Source of the DNA: JADJSS01 sp046329815
GTDB lineage: Bacteria > Bacteroidota > Bacteroidia > Chitinophagales > JADIYW01
NCBI GenBank assembly: GCA_046329815.1
Contig: JAXLTY010000002.1
Span: 496,001-560,000, forward strand
Direction: 5' to 3'
DNA length: 64,000 bases
This document shows, in pieces, positions 51,913 to 60,550 of this stretch. A model generated the notes under the pieces. It saw nothing but the letters and a program-made list of their open reading frames with translations. It had not been told where the DNA came from and made no database searches. Position 1 is the first letter of the stretch; every line of letters starts with the position of its first letter. A program made the position numbers and the translations under genes.

Positions 51913-53241
51913 ATGATAAAAGAACTTATAGAAACGCTGTCCGCAGCTGAAAAGTCAAAATTGAATAATGTTGTTGCTGCATCAAATAATTTGCCGCATA
52001 AAATATTAGAACTTTATATCGCATCAATAGATATTCAGCAAGCGCAGGTTGAACAAAAGCTGAATATAAATTCGAACAGTTATTTTAAAAACATAACGCT
52101 GGCGAAAGAATTGATCTACGAAGTTATTAAAGAAGAGACCATAACTACATACGATGATATTTTTTTAGTGCGCACATTGATCTTTCGTGGCTTGCACGTA
52201 CACGCAAATAAACTGATCCTGAAACTCGAAGAAAAATATCTGTATGAAAAGTGGTACGGCTTGTTAGATGTTTTGTATCACGAAAGTTTCAGAATGGCTT
52301 ACAATAGTTGCGATGTAAAAGAACTGGAAAAATTAAACCTGAAAGTAAAAGCGAATCTTGAAAAATATCATCAATACACATTGTTAGATAAGCAGTTGCT
52401 ATTGGATATGGCACGCTGCGAAAAACATGACATTAAACCAAATGAAATAACACCTTATCTGAAACATTTAGAAAAATTGTATAAAGATTGCCATACGTTT
52501 GAGCATCATGTTTTAGAATTCAATGCACTGCATTGTCTATATGAAGTGCATGTAAACTATACCAATGACCATAAAAAAGCATTTGATGTTATTGCAAAGA
52601 TGAAAGTGTTGGTGGAAACCAATAAAGAGAAAATGAATGAGCGTATTTATGCAAATATGCTGACGCATGTGGTGTTTCCGTATTGTATTTATGAAATAGA
52701 AGAACAGCCGGAAATGTATTTCGATTATTTATTTTCTAACTTTAAACAAATCAATCATCACTTTATTATTTCTGAAGTTTTACTGCATTTCAGTATTTAT
52801 TATTTTACGCGAAAAGACCTGAAAATATTGATTGAAATGCATAATTACATGAAAGAATATGCACAGGAAAAATCGAATCAATATAAAGAATGTTTTACTG
52901 CCTGTTTAATTGCTTACCTGGAACAAAATGATAAAGCATTTCATCAACACAAAATACGTTTCTACCAAACAGACGAAAGCAGAGACTCGTTGCAATGTGA
53001 TTTATTGTTGCGCTATTTGGAAATATCAGCGTTGATACATGATAATGAATATGATATTGCATCTGATAAAATTGATGCTGCAGAAAAGTTCTTAAAGCGT
53101 AATTTTTCTATCGGTAGAGTAGAAGAGAATAAGTTGCTTTTTCAGGTATTGCGTAAAAAAATAAAAGGAAAGAAGTTTGAAAATGAGCCGTTGTTCGCGT
53201 ATCGTTTTTTGAATTTTGTATTGCGTGAATTGCAGAAGTAA
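51913..53241 (+). CDS. hypothetical cytoplasmic helical-repeat protein
   Basis: A 442-residue protein; the ATG at 51913 is chosen because the longer frame back to 51754 would overlap the divergent OmpA gene. There is no signal peptide. The sequence is helix upon helix (DDIFLVRTLIFRGLHVHANK, EYAQEKSNQYKECFTACLIA), like TPR-type helical repeats, although I see no clean TPR consensus. Function unknown; scaffold or adaptor is a guess. Convergent with the glycosyltransferase gene 4 bp away. Confidence 0.6.
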   Translation: MIKELIETLSAAEKSKLNNVVAASNNLPHKILELYIASIDIQQAQVEQKLNINSNSYFKNITLAKELIYEVIKEETITTYDDIFLVRTLIFRGLHVHANKLILKLEEKYLYEKWYGLLDVLYHESFRMAYNSCDVKELEKLNLKVKANLEKYHQYTLLDKQLLLDMARCEKHDIKPNEITPYLKHLEKLYKDCHTFEHHVLEFNALHCLYEVHVNYTNDHKKAFDVIAKMKVLVETNKEKMNERIYANMLTHVVFPYCIYEIEEQPEMYFDYLFSNFKQINHHFIISEVLLHFSIYYFTRKDLKILIEMHNYMKEYAQEKSNQYKECFTACLIAYLEQNDKAFHQHKIRFYQTDESRDSLQCDLLLRYLEISALIHDNEYDIASDKIDAAEKFLKRNFSIGRVEENKLLFQVLRKKIKGKKFENEPLFAYRFLNFVLRELQK

Positions 53242-53245
53242 AAAA

Positions 53246-53992
53246 CTATTTTTGCTTCCTGTTCAGGAAATACTTGTCTTTCAAACTTTGTATTTTCATG
53301 GATAAAACACCAACGACAGCTTCTTCAATAATGCTGCCGCTCATTTTAGAAATACCAACTTCACGATCTTTAAAAACGATCGGAACTTCTACAATTTTTA
53401 AACCAGCCAGCCACACCGCGAATTTCATTTCAATTTGGAACGCATAACCTAAGAATTTTATTTTTTCCAAATCAATAGTTTGCAACGTTTCTCTGCGATA
53501 GCACACGAAACCTGCTGTCGTGTCCTTTATGCGCATGCCTGTCACGATGCGTACATATTTAGATGCGAAGTAAGATAAGAACAATCGATTTTTCGGCCAG
53601 TTGACAACACTGCCGCCTTTTACATAGCGCGAGCCAACCGATAAATAAGCGCCTTTGTTTTCACACGCATCTAATAATTCTATTAATTTTTCAGGTGGAT
53701 GTGAAAAGTCAGCATCCATTTCAAAAATATAATTATAGCTTTTTTCTAAAGACCATTTAAAACCGGTAATGTATGCAGTGCCTAAACCTTGTTTTCCGGT
53801 GCGTTCGATGATATGCACGCGTTCCGGAAATTGCTGCATCATGGCTTTCACGACATCAGCTGTTCCATCTGGCGAACCATCTTCAATCACTAAAATTTCA
53901 AAGCGATCCGAAAGATTCAGCGTATAAGGAATTATTTTGGCAATATTTTCCTTTTCATTGTAAGTTGGTATAATGATGATGCAGTCTCTCAT
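53246..53992 (-). CDS. polyprenol/dolichol-phosphate mannose synthase-like glycosyltransferase (GT2)
   Basis: A 248-residue GT2 enzyme. PTYNEKENI near the start, EDGSPDGTADVV, the nucleotide/metal motif EMDADFSHPPE (DxD-like, about 95-99) and DTTAGFVCYRRE match DPM1-type proteins. These move mannose or another sugar from a nucleotide sugar to a polyprenyl phosphate at the inner membrane. There is no C-terminal membrane domain, which fits the soluble DPM1 type. Acceptor and sugar are inferred. Confidence 0.87.
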   Translation of the reverse strand: MRDCIIIIPTYNEKENIAKIIPYTLNLSDRFEILVIEDGSPDGTADVVKAMMQQFPERVHIIERTGKQGLGTAYITGFKWSLEKSYNYIFEMDADFSHPPEKLIELLDACENKGAYLSVGSRYVKGGSVVNWPKNRLFLSYFASKYVRIVTGMRIKDTTAGFVCYRRETLQTIDLEKIKFLGYAFQIEMKFAVWLAGLKIVEVPIVFKDREVGISKMSGSIIEEAVVGVLSMKIQSLKDKYFLNRKQK

Positions 53993-54097
53993 TCAGTTGC
54001 GACAAAAGTAATAAGAAACTTAGTTAAAATGTTAATGCGTTAACGCTTTTTAATGATTTATTTAATGATGAAAGAATAGAAAAATGGTTTTTTAAAA

Positions 54098-54406
54098 TTA
54101 TTCAGGATAATGTAAATCTAAATAATGTTTTATATCTAGTTTGCTATCTGTGATTTTTGAGTAAACTTCAGTTCGTTCTATAATTTTTTCATCAAAAATT
54201 TTATATGCTTCATAAAATTTGCAATTAGTAACTGTATCATCATTTAAACAATATTGATTAGCTTCTATTTAAGCTTGCATAATGGCATCATCAAAATCTA
54301 TGGCTAAAAATAATACAACTCTTTCTTCGTATGCAAGATAATTAATATCATCTTTTTTATGTTGAATAATACTTTTAACGCCAAACCATTCTTTTTTTGT
54401 TTCCAT
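54098..54406 (-). pseudogene. small DUF4288-like gene broken by an in-frame TAA
   Basis: A minus-strand frame from ATG 54406 to TAA 54100-54098 would encode 102 residues, but codon 46 (54271-54269) is TAA. The part before it (METKKEWFGVKSIIQ, LAYEERVVLFLAIDFDDAI) and after it (IEANQYCLNDDTVTNCKFYE, YKIFDEKIIERTEVYSKI) read as one continuous protein. The YEERVVLF and 'DFDDAIxxA' features resemble DUF4288, a small family of unknown role. It begins 11 bp after the mpl stop and is probably in the same transcript. A sequencing error is the alternative. Confidence 0.65.
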
Positions 54407-54416
54407 TTTTATAATT

Positions 54417-55775
54417 CTATTTATCCAAATTCATACCGGCAAAATTCCCTGAACTCATCAACAAAATAACACTATTATGCGAAGCATGATGTTGTATGTT
54501 TTCTTTTAATTTATCGGCATCTTTAAAAACAACAATGCTTTCATCAGCAAATTGTTTTTTTAACCAATTCTCGTCCAGATCTTGTTTGCCTTTTATTTTT
54601 AAAGCATGCTCATCTAAAAATAAATATTTCACATCAGCAAAATCTAATGAATGTGCATAGTGTTCAATAAAATTTTCCTGCAATGAACTATACGTATGCA
54701 ACTCAAATACAGCTATAATCTTTCTTGTTGGATAACGCTCACGAACTGCTTTTACAGTTGCTTTTACTTTACTTGGTGCATGCGCAAAATCGCGAAAGAT
54801 GGTTTGTTTGGTTGTGTTGTTATCAAAGACTTTTTCCAAACGTTTTGCAGCGCCTTCAAATGTTTTAAAACTATTTAAAATACTTTTTTCATCAATGCCA
54901 ACGATTTTTCCGACTTCAAATGCAGATTTTAAATTCGCGAAATTGTGTGAACCAAACACATTGATCGTGTATTCATTTTCATCAAAAACCAAGATGCTTT
55001 CGTCGTTTTCTGTTTTAAACTTAAACGGAAAATAAGGAACGAGATTTATTTTATTTTCTAAAACAGGTTTCAATTCATCAACCATTTTTACCAATTCGGC
55101 ATCTTCAGCATTATAGATTAGTGAACCATTTGACTGTATGCTTTTGATGAATTTTCGAAACGTTTCTAAGTATTCTTCGTACGTTGGAAATACATTGATA
55201 TGATCCCAGGCGATACCGGAAATAATAGCAATATGTGGATGATAATGCAAAAACTTACTACGCAAATCTAACGGCGAAGTCAAATACTCGTCAGCTTCAA
55301 TCACCATCAACGGCGCAGTTGCTGACGTTTTTACCATAAAATCAAAACCATCTAATTTAGCACCAACTAAATAATCAAACTCTTTATTGTTTACACGCAG
55401 CATGTGCATAATCATTGATGTGATAGATGTTTTACCGTGGCTGCCTGCAACTGCAATGCGCGTTTTATTTTTACATTGTTCAAATACAAATTCAGGAAAC
55501 GAATATATTCTGATGCCTAATTCCTGTGCTTTCAATAATTCCGGATTTTCAGCTTTTGCGTGCATGCCTAAAATAACTGCATCAATATCTTTAGTTATTT
55601 TTTCCGGAAACCAGCCAACTTGTTCCGGCATCAAACCCAATTTCTCTAAATTTGTTTTTGCAGGATCGAAAATAGCATCGTCAGAACCGGTGATTTTGTT
55701 TCCCTGATTTTTTAAATGTGAAGCTAATTGGTGCATCACAGCACCGCCAATTGCGATAAAATGAAAATGTTGCAT
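54417..55775 (-). CDS. mpl: Mur ligase family protein, Mpl type (UDP-N-acetylmuramate--tripeptide ligase)
   Basis: A 452-residue cytoplasmic ATP-dependent ligase. N-terminal FIAIGGAVMHQLASHLKNQG (Rossmann, UDP-MurNAc binding) is followed by ATP loop VAGSHGKTSITSMIMH (about 108-123), a central region with EADEYLTSPLDLRS, and the C-terminal domain with FRDFAHAPSKVKAT. This pattern fits Mpl, which rejoins recycled murein tripeptide to UDP-MurNAc, and differs from MurC by the AGSHGKTS/EADEY context. Murein recycling would pair with MtgA synthesis elsewhere in the window. Confidence 0.85.
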   Translation of the reverse strand: MQHFHFIAIGGAVMHQLASHLKNQGNKITGSDDAIFDPAKTNLEKLGLMPEQVGWFPEKITKDIDAVILGMHAKAENPELLKAQELGIRIYSFPEFVFEQCKNKTRIAVAGSHGKTSITSMIMHMLRVNNKEFDYLVGAKLDGFDFMVKTSATAPLMVIEADEYLTSPLDLRSKFLHYHPHIAIISGIAWDHINVFPTYEEYLETFRKFIKSIQSNGSLIYNAEDAELVKMVDELKPVLENKINLVPYFPFKFKTENDESILVFDENEYTINVFGSHNFANLKSAFEVGKIVGIDEKSILNSFKTFEGAAKRLEKVFDNNTTKQTIFRDFAHAPSKVKATVKAVRERYPTRKIIAVFELHTYSSLQENFIEHYAHSLDFADVKYLFLDEHALKIKGKQDLDENWLKKQFADESIVVFKDADKLKENIQHHASHNSVILLMSSGNFAGMNLDK

Positions 55776-55931
55776 GTGTCAAAATTAACGATGAAATGGT
55801 TGTTTTTAATTTGATTTTATACACAAATGCGCATTGTTTAACGGTTTATAAGCACTATAATTACGTTTACTTTAGCTTTTGATAATAGTTAAAAAACGTG
55901 AAAACGTATGGCGAAAATGCAATAAATGAAG

Positions 55932-55939
55932 TAATTTTG
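55932..55939 (+). promoter_or_regulatory. -7 box (TAATTTTG) for the lipoprotein-ytxJ unit
   Basis: A perfect TAnnTTTG, 25 nt before the ATG at 55965. No good -33. Confidence 0.4.
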
Positions 55940-55964
55940 CATTATAAACTCAAACGTAAACAAC

Positions 55965-56111
55965 ATGAACAATTTCAAAAAATCCACATTTGTCCTTTTA
56001 TCGGCATGCATTATTTTAGTGGCATCTACGTCATGCGCCAGAAGAAATGCAACTGGTTGCCCAACTTGGGGAAAAGTGAAACAAGAGCAAACCGCTAAAA
56101 AAAGCGTGTAG
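55965..56111 (+). CDS. 48-residue lipoprotein
   Basis: A small gene (49 codons with stop) encoding a lipoprotein: hydrophobic start, lipobox ASTSC (Cys 24), then RRNATGCPTWGKVKQEQ. The signal and the short CPTW-containing tail look designed. It ends 5 bp before ytxJ on the same strand, so they are likely one transcript. Confidence 0.7.
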   Translation: MNNFKKSTFVLLSACIILVASTSCARRNATGCPTWGKVKQEQTAKKSV

Positions 56112-56116
56112 TATTT

Positions 56117-56431
56117 ATGAACTGGAAAATCTTAGATTCCGAAAATCAATTTTTGGATTTATTACAAAATCAAGCAATTTTCGCTGTTTTCAAGCACAGT
56201 ACTCGTTGTTCTATTTCTACTATGGCCAAAAACAGAGTTGAACGCGAATGGAATCTGGATTTTCCAATTTATTATTTAGATTTGCTTACTTACAGAGCAA
56301 TATCTAATCTAATTGCCCAAAAATCAGGAGTCGAACATCAGTCGCCGCAATTAATTGTTTTTCAAAATGGGTTGCCAATTTATGATGCAAGTCATAACGG
56401 CATTGTCATAAACGATATTTTGGTTGCCTGA
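56117..56431 (+). CDS. ytxJ: bacillithiol system redox-active protein YtxJ
   Basis: A 104-residue thioredoxin-fold monothiol protein. The active-site segment is FKHSTRCSISTMAKNRVERE (Cys near 32), followed by IYYLDLLTYRAIS and a C-terminal SPQLIVFQNG cis-proline segment. YtxJ is associated with bacillithiol, the thiol used in place of glutathione by many Firmicutes and Bacteroidota. Co-transcribed with the tiny lipoprotein; no bshA/B/C here. Confidence 0.88.
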   Translation: MNWKILDSENQFLDLLQNQAIFAVFKHSTRCSISTMAKNRVEREWNLDFPIYYLDLLTYRAISNLIAQKSGVEHQSPQLIVFQNGLPIYDASHNGIVINDILVA

Positions 56432-56436
56432 TTGAT

Positions 56437-56844
56437 TTACACAAATTCAATTTTAATTTCTTGTTTAATATCAGGATGCAGACTTTTTGCAACCGGACAC
56501 GCATGTGCGGCATTGATTAGAATTTGTTTTTCTCTATCAGTAAAATGATCATCAGGAATTTTAATGTTAACATGAATTTCGCCAATACGGCGTGGTTCGC
56601 TATACATCACTTTAGTGACTTCTACAGTAGCACCTTTAATATTTTTATTGGTTTCCAGTAATTTAATTCCAATAATGCTAATCATACAAGAACCTAGAGC
56701 AGAAGCAACCAAATCAGTTGGAGAAAATGCTTCGCCTTTTCCGTGGTTGTCTTTTGGTGCATCTGTATATATCTGTATGCCGCTTTGCAGATGCGTCATT
56801 TCAGTTCTTAGTTCACCTAAATAAATTATTTTTGATGTTGTCAT
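56437..56844 (-). CDS. OsmC family peroxidase-like protein
   Basis: A 135-residue protein with the two OsmC cysteines: ALGSCMISIIG (about Cys 53) and AHACPVAKSLHPDI (about Cys 115). OsmC/Ohr proteins reduce organic hydroperoxides with these cysteines; the closest type here is the OsmC-like branch. There is no signal peptide. Convergent with ytxJ, 5 bp apart, so two thiol-redox genes lie back to back. Confidence 0.9.
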   Translation of the reverse strand: MTTSKIIYLGELRTEMTHLQSGIQIYTDAPKDNHGKGEAFSPTDLVASALGSCMISIIGIKLLETNKNIKGATVEVTKVMYSEPRRIGEIHVNIKIPDDHFTDREKQILINAAHACPVAKSLHPDIKQEIKIEFV

Positions 56845-56893
56845 TTTTACAAACTTTTAAACTAATTTAGCAAAATAAATGTTTTTTTAAATA

Positions 56894-57688
56894 GTGCGAC
56901 AAAATACGATCATATTATTTTTCCTTTTTCTTACAGGTTTCGTTCATAAAGGCAAAGCAGAAGAATCCACATTAAACAGAGATTCTGTATTGTATAAAAA
57001 ATCCTGGTCAGTAGGTGTTCGTTTACGCAGCGATGGTTTTGCGCTTGGAACAGAAATTACAAGAAGCAAACGTTTTAAGCGTAGCTGGCTTGTGCAGGCA
57101 CAATTCGCTTATTTTTGGCATCCGAAACAAGTGAAACAACAATCGCAATATGGCAGTGGCGGTGGTTTATTTGGCACAGATGGATTTAAACCGTTTATTT
57201 ATGGTAAACAAAATTCATTGTTTACTTTATATCTTGGTGCCGGACAAAAATTCTTACTGGCAGAAAAAGGAAGAGGTCATGGTGTTCAGTTATTTTTTAA
57301 ATATGCAGGTGGATTTACGCTAGCCATTTTAAAACCTTATTTGTTAGAAGTTGTAGATACGGCATCAATTAGCGGAAATACATTTTCCAATACAGTTACA
57401 CTTGGTTATGAACCAAACAATCCAAATAGTTTGTTTTTGGAAAGAGACTATATTGTTGGTGCTGCCGGATTTGGTAAAGGTTGGAGTTTAAAAGCACAAC
57501 CAGGTATTCATGTTGAAGTAGCCATGGAATTTGATTTTGGTAAAAATGAAAGTTTTATAAAAGAACTCGAAGTTGGTGTTGCTTCTGATTTTTATTTTAA
57601 AAAAGTACCGGTAATGGTACAAAGCAATAAGATTTTATATCCAAGTGTATTTGTCGGCATTCAATTAGGTAAACGAAAGGAACGATAA
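56894..57688 (+). CDS. exported beta-barrel-like protein, unknown
   Basis: A 264-residue protein with a GTG start chosen because it gives a clean signal peptide (ILFFLFLTGFVHKGKAEES). The mature part has alternating strands (RLRSDGFALGTEITRSKRF, FVGIQLGKRKER end) like a small outer-membrane barrel, and a Gly-rich SGGGLFGTDGF segment. Family not recognised. Upstream of lipA by 48 bp on the same strand. Confidence 0.6.
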   Translation: MRQNTIILFFLFLTGFVHKGKAEESTLNRDSVLYKKSWSVGVRLRSDGFALGTEITRSKRFKRSWLVQAQFAYFWHPKQVKQQSQYGSGGGLFGTDGFKPFIYGKQNSLFTLYLGAGQKFLLAEKGRGHGVQLFFKYAGGFTLAILKPYLLEVVDTASISGNTFSNTVTLGYEPNNPNSLFLERDYIVGAAGFGKGWSLKAQPGIHVEVAMEFDFGKNESFIKELEVGVASDFYFKKVPVMVQSNKILYPSVFVGIQLGKRKER

Positions 57689-57736
57689 ACACACTTATTC
57701 TCAAAAGATAGATCTTATCAAAAATGTTTAATTTGA

Positions 57737-58597
57737 ATGACTGAAGATATAATACAAACCCGGCCACGTAAACCGGATTGGTTAAAAGTAAAAATTCCAA
57801 TCGGCGAGAACTACAAGAGAGTCAGAAATTTAGTAGATACTTACAAACTTCATACTATTTGTGAAAGTGGCAATTGCCCAAATATGGGCGAATGTTGGGG
57901 CGAAGGTACGGCTACTTTTATGATATTGGGAAACGTATGTACACGTTCGTGCTCTTTTTGTGCTGTAGCCACAGGCAGACCAAAATTTCTGGACTTGGAT
58001 GAACCGAAACGTGTTGCTGAAGCCATAAAATTAATGCAGGTAAAGCATGCTGTGCTAACTTCTGTAAACCGAGATGAACTGCCTGACAAAGGTGCACAAA
58101 TCTGGTATGAAACAGTACGCGCGATAAAAGAACTTTCACCAAATACGACTATCGAAACATTAATTCCGGATGTGAAAGCTGATTGGAAAGCATTGGAACT
58201 AATAATTTCAGCAGGACAGGAAGTAGTTTCTCATAATATGGAAACTGTAAAACGTTTATACAGAAAAGTTCGACCACAGGCAAAATACGAACGTAGCTTA
58301 GAGCAGATCTTACGCACAAAAGAGTATGGAAAACGTACGAAAAGCGGTATTATGCTTGGTTTAGGAGAAACAGACGAAGAAATCGATGAAATAATGAATG
58401 ACCTGCATCAGCATAAGTGCGATGTTGTTACATTCGGGCAGTATTTGCAGCCAACCAAAATGCATTTGGAAGTTGCTGAATTTATTCATCCTACGAAGTT
58501 CGCATCAATTAAAGAAGCAGGTTTGGCAAAAGGAATTCCATATATTGAAAGCGGACCAATGGTTCGTTCTTCGTATCATGCTGAACGACATATTTAA
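57737..58597 (+). CDS. lipA: lipoyl synthase
   Basis: A 286-residue radical SAM enzyme that inserts two sulfurs into octanoyl groups on E2 and H proteins. Both iron-sulfur cluster motifs are present: auxiliary cluster C-x4-C-x5-C in ICESGNCPNMGEC (C42, C47, C53) and radical SAM CX3CX2C in CTRSCSFC (C68, C72, C75). MLGLGETDEEIDEIMNDL and a C-terminal RSSYHAERH follow. Length is normal. LipB is not adjacent. Confidence 0.97.
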   Translation: MTEDIIQTRPRKPDWLKVKIPIGENYKRVRNLVDTYKLHTICESGNCPNMGECWGEGTATFMILGNVCTRSCSFCAVATGRPKFLDLDEPKRVAEAIKLMQVKHAVLTSVNRDELPDKGAQIWYETVRAIKELSPNTTIETLIPDVKADWKALELIISAGQEVVSHNMETVKRLYRKVRPQAKYERSLEQILRTKEYGKRTKSGIMLGLGETDEEIDEIMNDLHQHKCDVVTFGQYLQPTKMHLEVAEFIHPTKFASIKEAGLAKGIPYIESGPMVRSSYHAERHI

Positions 58598-58643
58598 TTT
58601 TCCACATAATTTTTCGATATTTTTATTTAAGACAATTATTTAT

Positions 58644-58651
58644 TATTTTTG
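58644..58651 (+). promoter_or_regulatory. -7 box (TATTTTTG) for the DUF2167 gene
   Basis: A perfect TAnnTTTG about 21 nt before the ATG. No clear -33. Confidence 0.45.
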
Positions 58652-58672
58652 TCTTAAACCAAAACCACATCA

Positions 58673-59581
58673 ATGAAAAAAACACTATTTGCTGTAATTG
58701 CATTGTGCATTACATTTTTCTCTTTTTCAAAAGAAGAAGTTGATTCTACAAAACTTTTAATGGAGCAGATTGAAGCTACCATAAAATATCAAAACACAGG
58801 CACCGTTGATTTAGGCAATTGTACGTTGCAAATTCCAAAAGGATTCAAATATTTGGACTCAGCTCAGTCGCGCTATGTTTTAGAAGATTTATGGGGAAAT
58901 CCGCCAAGCGGACAAAATACATTAGGTATGTTGTTTCCTGAAAATCTGAGTGCTTTCTCTGACAACGTTTGGGCTTTTGAAATTAGCATGGACGAAATGG
59001 GTTATGTGAAAGACAAAGATGCTCAAAAAATGGATTACGATGAAATCATGGAAGACATGAAAAAAGATAATGTTGAAGAAAATAAAACTCGTGTGCAAAT
59101 GGGTTACGGCAAAGCGGTACTGTTAGGTTGGGCTTCCAAACCATTTTATGATAAAGACAAAAAAGTATTGCATTGGGCAAAAGAAATCAAATTTGGCGAT
59201 GATTCATTGAATACATTGAATTATAATATTCGTTACCTGTGCAGAAAAGGTGTCTTGGTAGTGAATGCAATTGCAGGAATAAATCAGTTAAATATGGTGA
59301 AACAGAATTTGCCGAATATCATGCAAAGCGTAGAATTTAAAAGCGGTGAAAAATACAGCGATTTCAATCCAAGCATCGATAAAGTAGCAGCATACGGAAT
59401 TGGTGGTTTAGTAGCCGGAAAGGTACTTGCAAAAGCTGGTGTTTTTGTTTTTTTATTAAAGTATTTAAAAATTATTATAGTAGCTGTTGTTGCTTTCTTT
59501 GGTAAAATATGGTCAATGATTACCGGTAAAAAGAAAGAAAGTAATCCATTACCGAATGATGATACACAACCAAACGCTTAA
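58673..59581 (+). CDS. DUF2167 domain membrane protein
   Basis: A 302-residue protein. Signal peptide (1-19, SFSKEE). The body from about 35 to 215 has VDLGNCTLQIPKGFKYLDSA, LEDLWGNPPSG, LGMLFPENL and VLHWAKEIKFGD, matching the DUF2167 family. Two hydrophobic helices near 245-280 and a lysine-rich tail place the C-terminus in the membrane. DUF2167 proteins are uncharacterised. A perfect terminator follows. Confidence 0.82.
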   Translation: MKKTLFAVIALCITFFSFSKEEVDSTKLLMEQIEATIKYQNTGTVDLGNCTLQIPKGFKYLDSAQSRYVLEDLWGNPPSGQNTLGMLFPENLSAFSDNVWAFEISMDEMGYVKDKDAQKMDYDEIMEDMKKDNVEENKTRVQMGYGKAVLLGWASKPFYDKDKKVLHWAKEIKFGDDSLNTLNYNIRYLCRKGVLVVNAIAGINQLNMVKQNLPNIMQSVEFKSGEKYSDFNPSIDKVAAYGIGGLVAGKVLAKAGVFVFLLKYLKIIIVAVVAFFGKIWSMITGKKKESNPLPNDDTQPNA

Positions 59582-59600
59582 TTTAATTGACATAACATAA

Positions 59601-59630
59601 AAAAACGCATGAATTATTTCATGCGTTTTT
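59601..59630. terminator. bidirectional terminator
   Basis: Perfect 13-bp stem AAAAACGCATGAA/TTCATGCGTTTTT with a TTAT loop between two convergent genes. Confidence 0.92.
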
Positions 59631-59645
59631 ATTATTTATGGTTCA

Positions 59646-60422
59646 CTATTTTATCTTTAAATAACCGGTGTTGATGAATACTTCGTCTTTATTCCAAACA
59701 TCAATAATGTAGTTGCCTTTTTCTTTGAATTCTATATAAGTATCAAACCAATCCCAATCATTGTCGATACCTGTAACAGGAATGTCTTCCATTAGTTTTG
59801 TATTATCTACATTATCTGTACCTAATTTTTTATACACAGAAATTTTTACTTTTTCACTTTTAAACGGTTTGTCATTGCTAACTTTAATACGAACTTTTAC
59901 ATAGCCATTATATAATTTAAACTCAGTAGCTTCGCCTGTAATTTCGCCGGAACTGCTTACGTCAGTGCCAAATTTTACAGTAGATTCTTTGTAATAATCA
60001 GAATCAACCTTATCATCATCATCATTACTATCATCAGTCACATTGATTTTGGTTGTAGCACTTGCAAGGAATTTCCCATTTTTTGTTTTTATAATAATAG
60101 TATAAGAACCTTCTTCGGTAAATTTCATATCATACATTGCGTATTTTTTTCCTGAGGAAACGTCATTCAGAAAATTATGCAGTTCATAGGTTTTGTATTC
60201 GCCATCTTCTTTTTTTTGAATTTCAACAGCTAATGGCTCTTTAATTGCAGTTGATTGCGTATAAACAATGTAAATATAACCGCCATTGGGTTTGATGTCC
60301 CAGGTTTCATAGTAACCTGACGTTTCACCAGTTGCAGCATCATATTTTTCGCACAACTTCACAGTTTGTGCAATTAATGCAAAAGGTAATAAAAATGCAA
60401 TGGATAATAGTAATTTTTTCAT
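59646..60422 (-). CDS. secreted two-domain protein, paralogue 1 of 3
   Basis: A 258-residue exported protein (signal peptide ending ALIAQ, residue 19). N-half: KLCEKYDAATG, YETWDIKPNGGYIYIVY, and GSYTIIIKTKNGKF. C-half: DSDYYKESTVKFGTDV, KVKISVYKKLG, and GNYIIDVWNKDEVFINTGYL. Both halves look like beta-sandwiches, and the two downstream genes show the same plan. Family not recognised. A short Asp-rich linker (VTDDSNDDDDKVDSD) separates the halves here. Confidence 0.7.
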   Translation of the reverse strand: MKKLLLSIAFLLPFALIAQTVKLCEKYDAATGETSGYYETWDIKPNGGYIYIVYTQSTAIKEPLAVEIQKKEDGEYKTYELHNFLNDVSSGKKYAMYDMKFTEEGSYTIIIKTKNGKFLASATTKINVTDDSNDDDDKVDSDYYKESTVKFGTDVSSSGEITGEATEFKLYNGYVKVRIKVSNDKPFKSEKVKISVYKKLGTDNVDNTKLMEDIPVTGIDNDWDWFDTYIEFKEKGNYIIDVWNKDEVFINTGYLKIK

Positions 60423-60550
60423 GTGTGTGGTTTTATTGTTTTTGAATAAAATTTAAATTTAACAGCAATATTATTTCCGTTAAAATTAACATTGTGTCAT
60501 AATGTCTGTAATACCGTTTTTATGGTATTTTATTTAAAACTTAAGATAAA

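Noticed and set aside
54269..54271. Selenocysteine or pyrrolysine recoding at the in-frame stop
   Set aside because: The codon is TAA, not TGA or TAG, and no recoding structure is evident.
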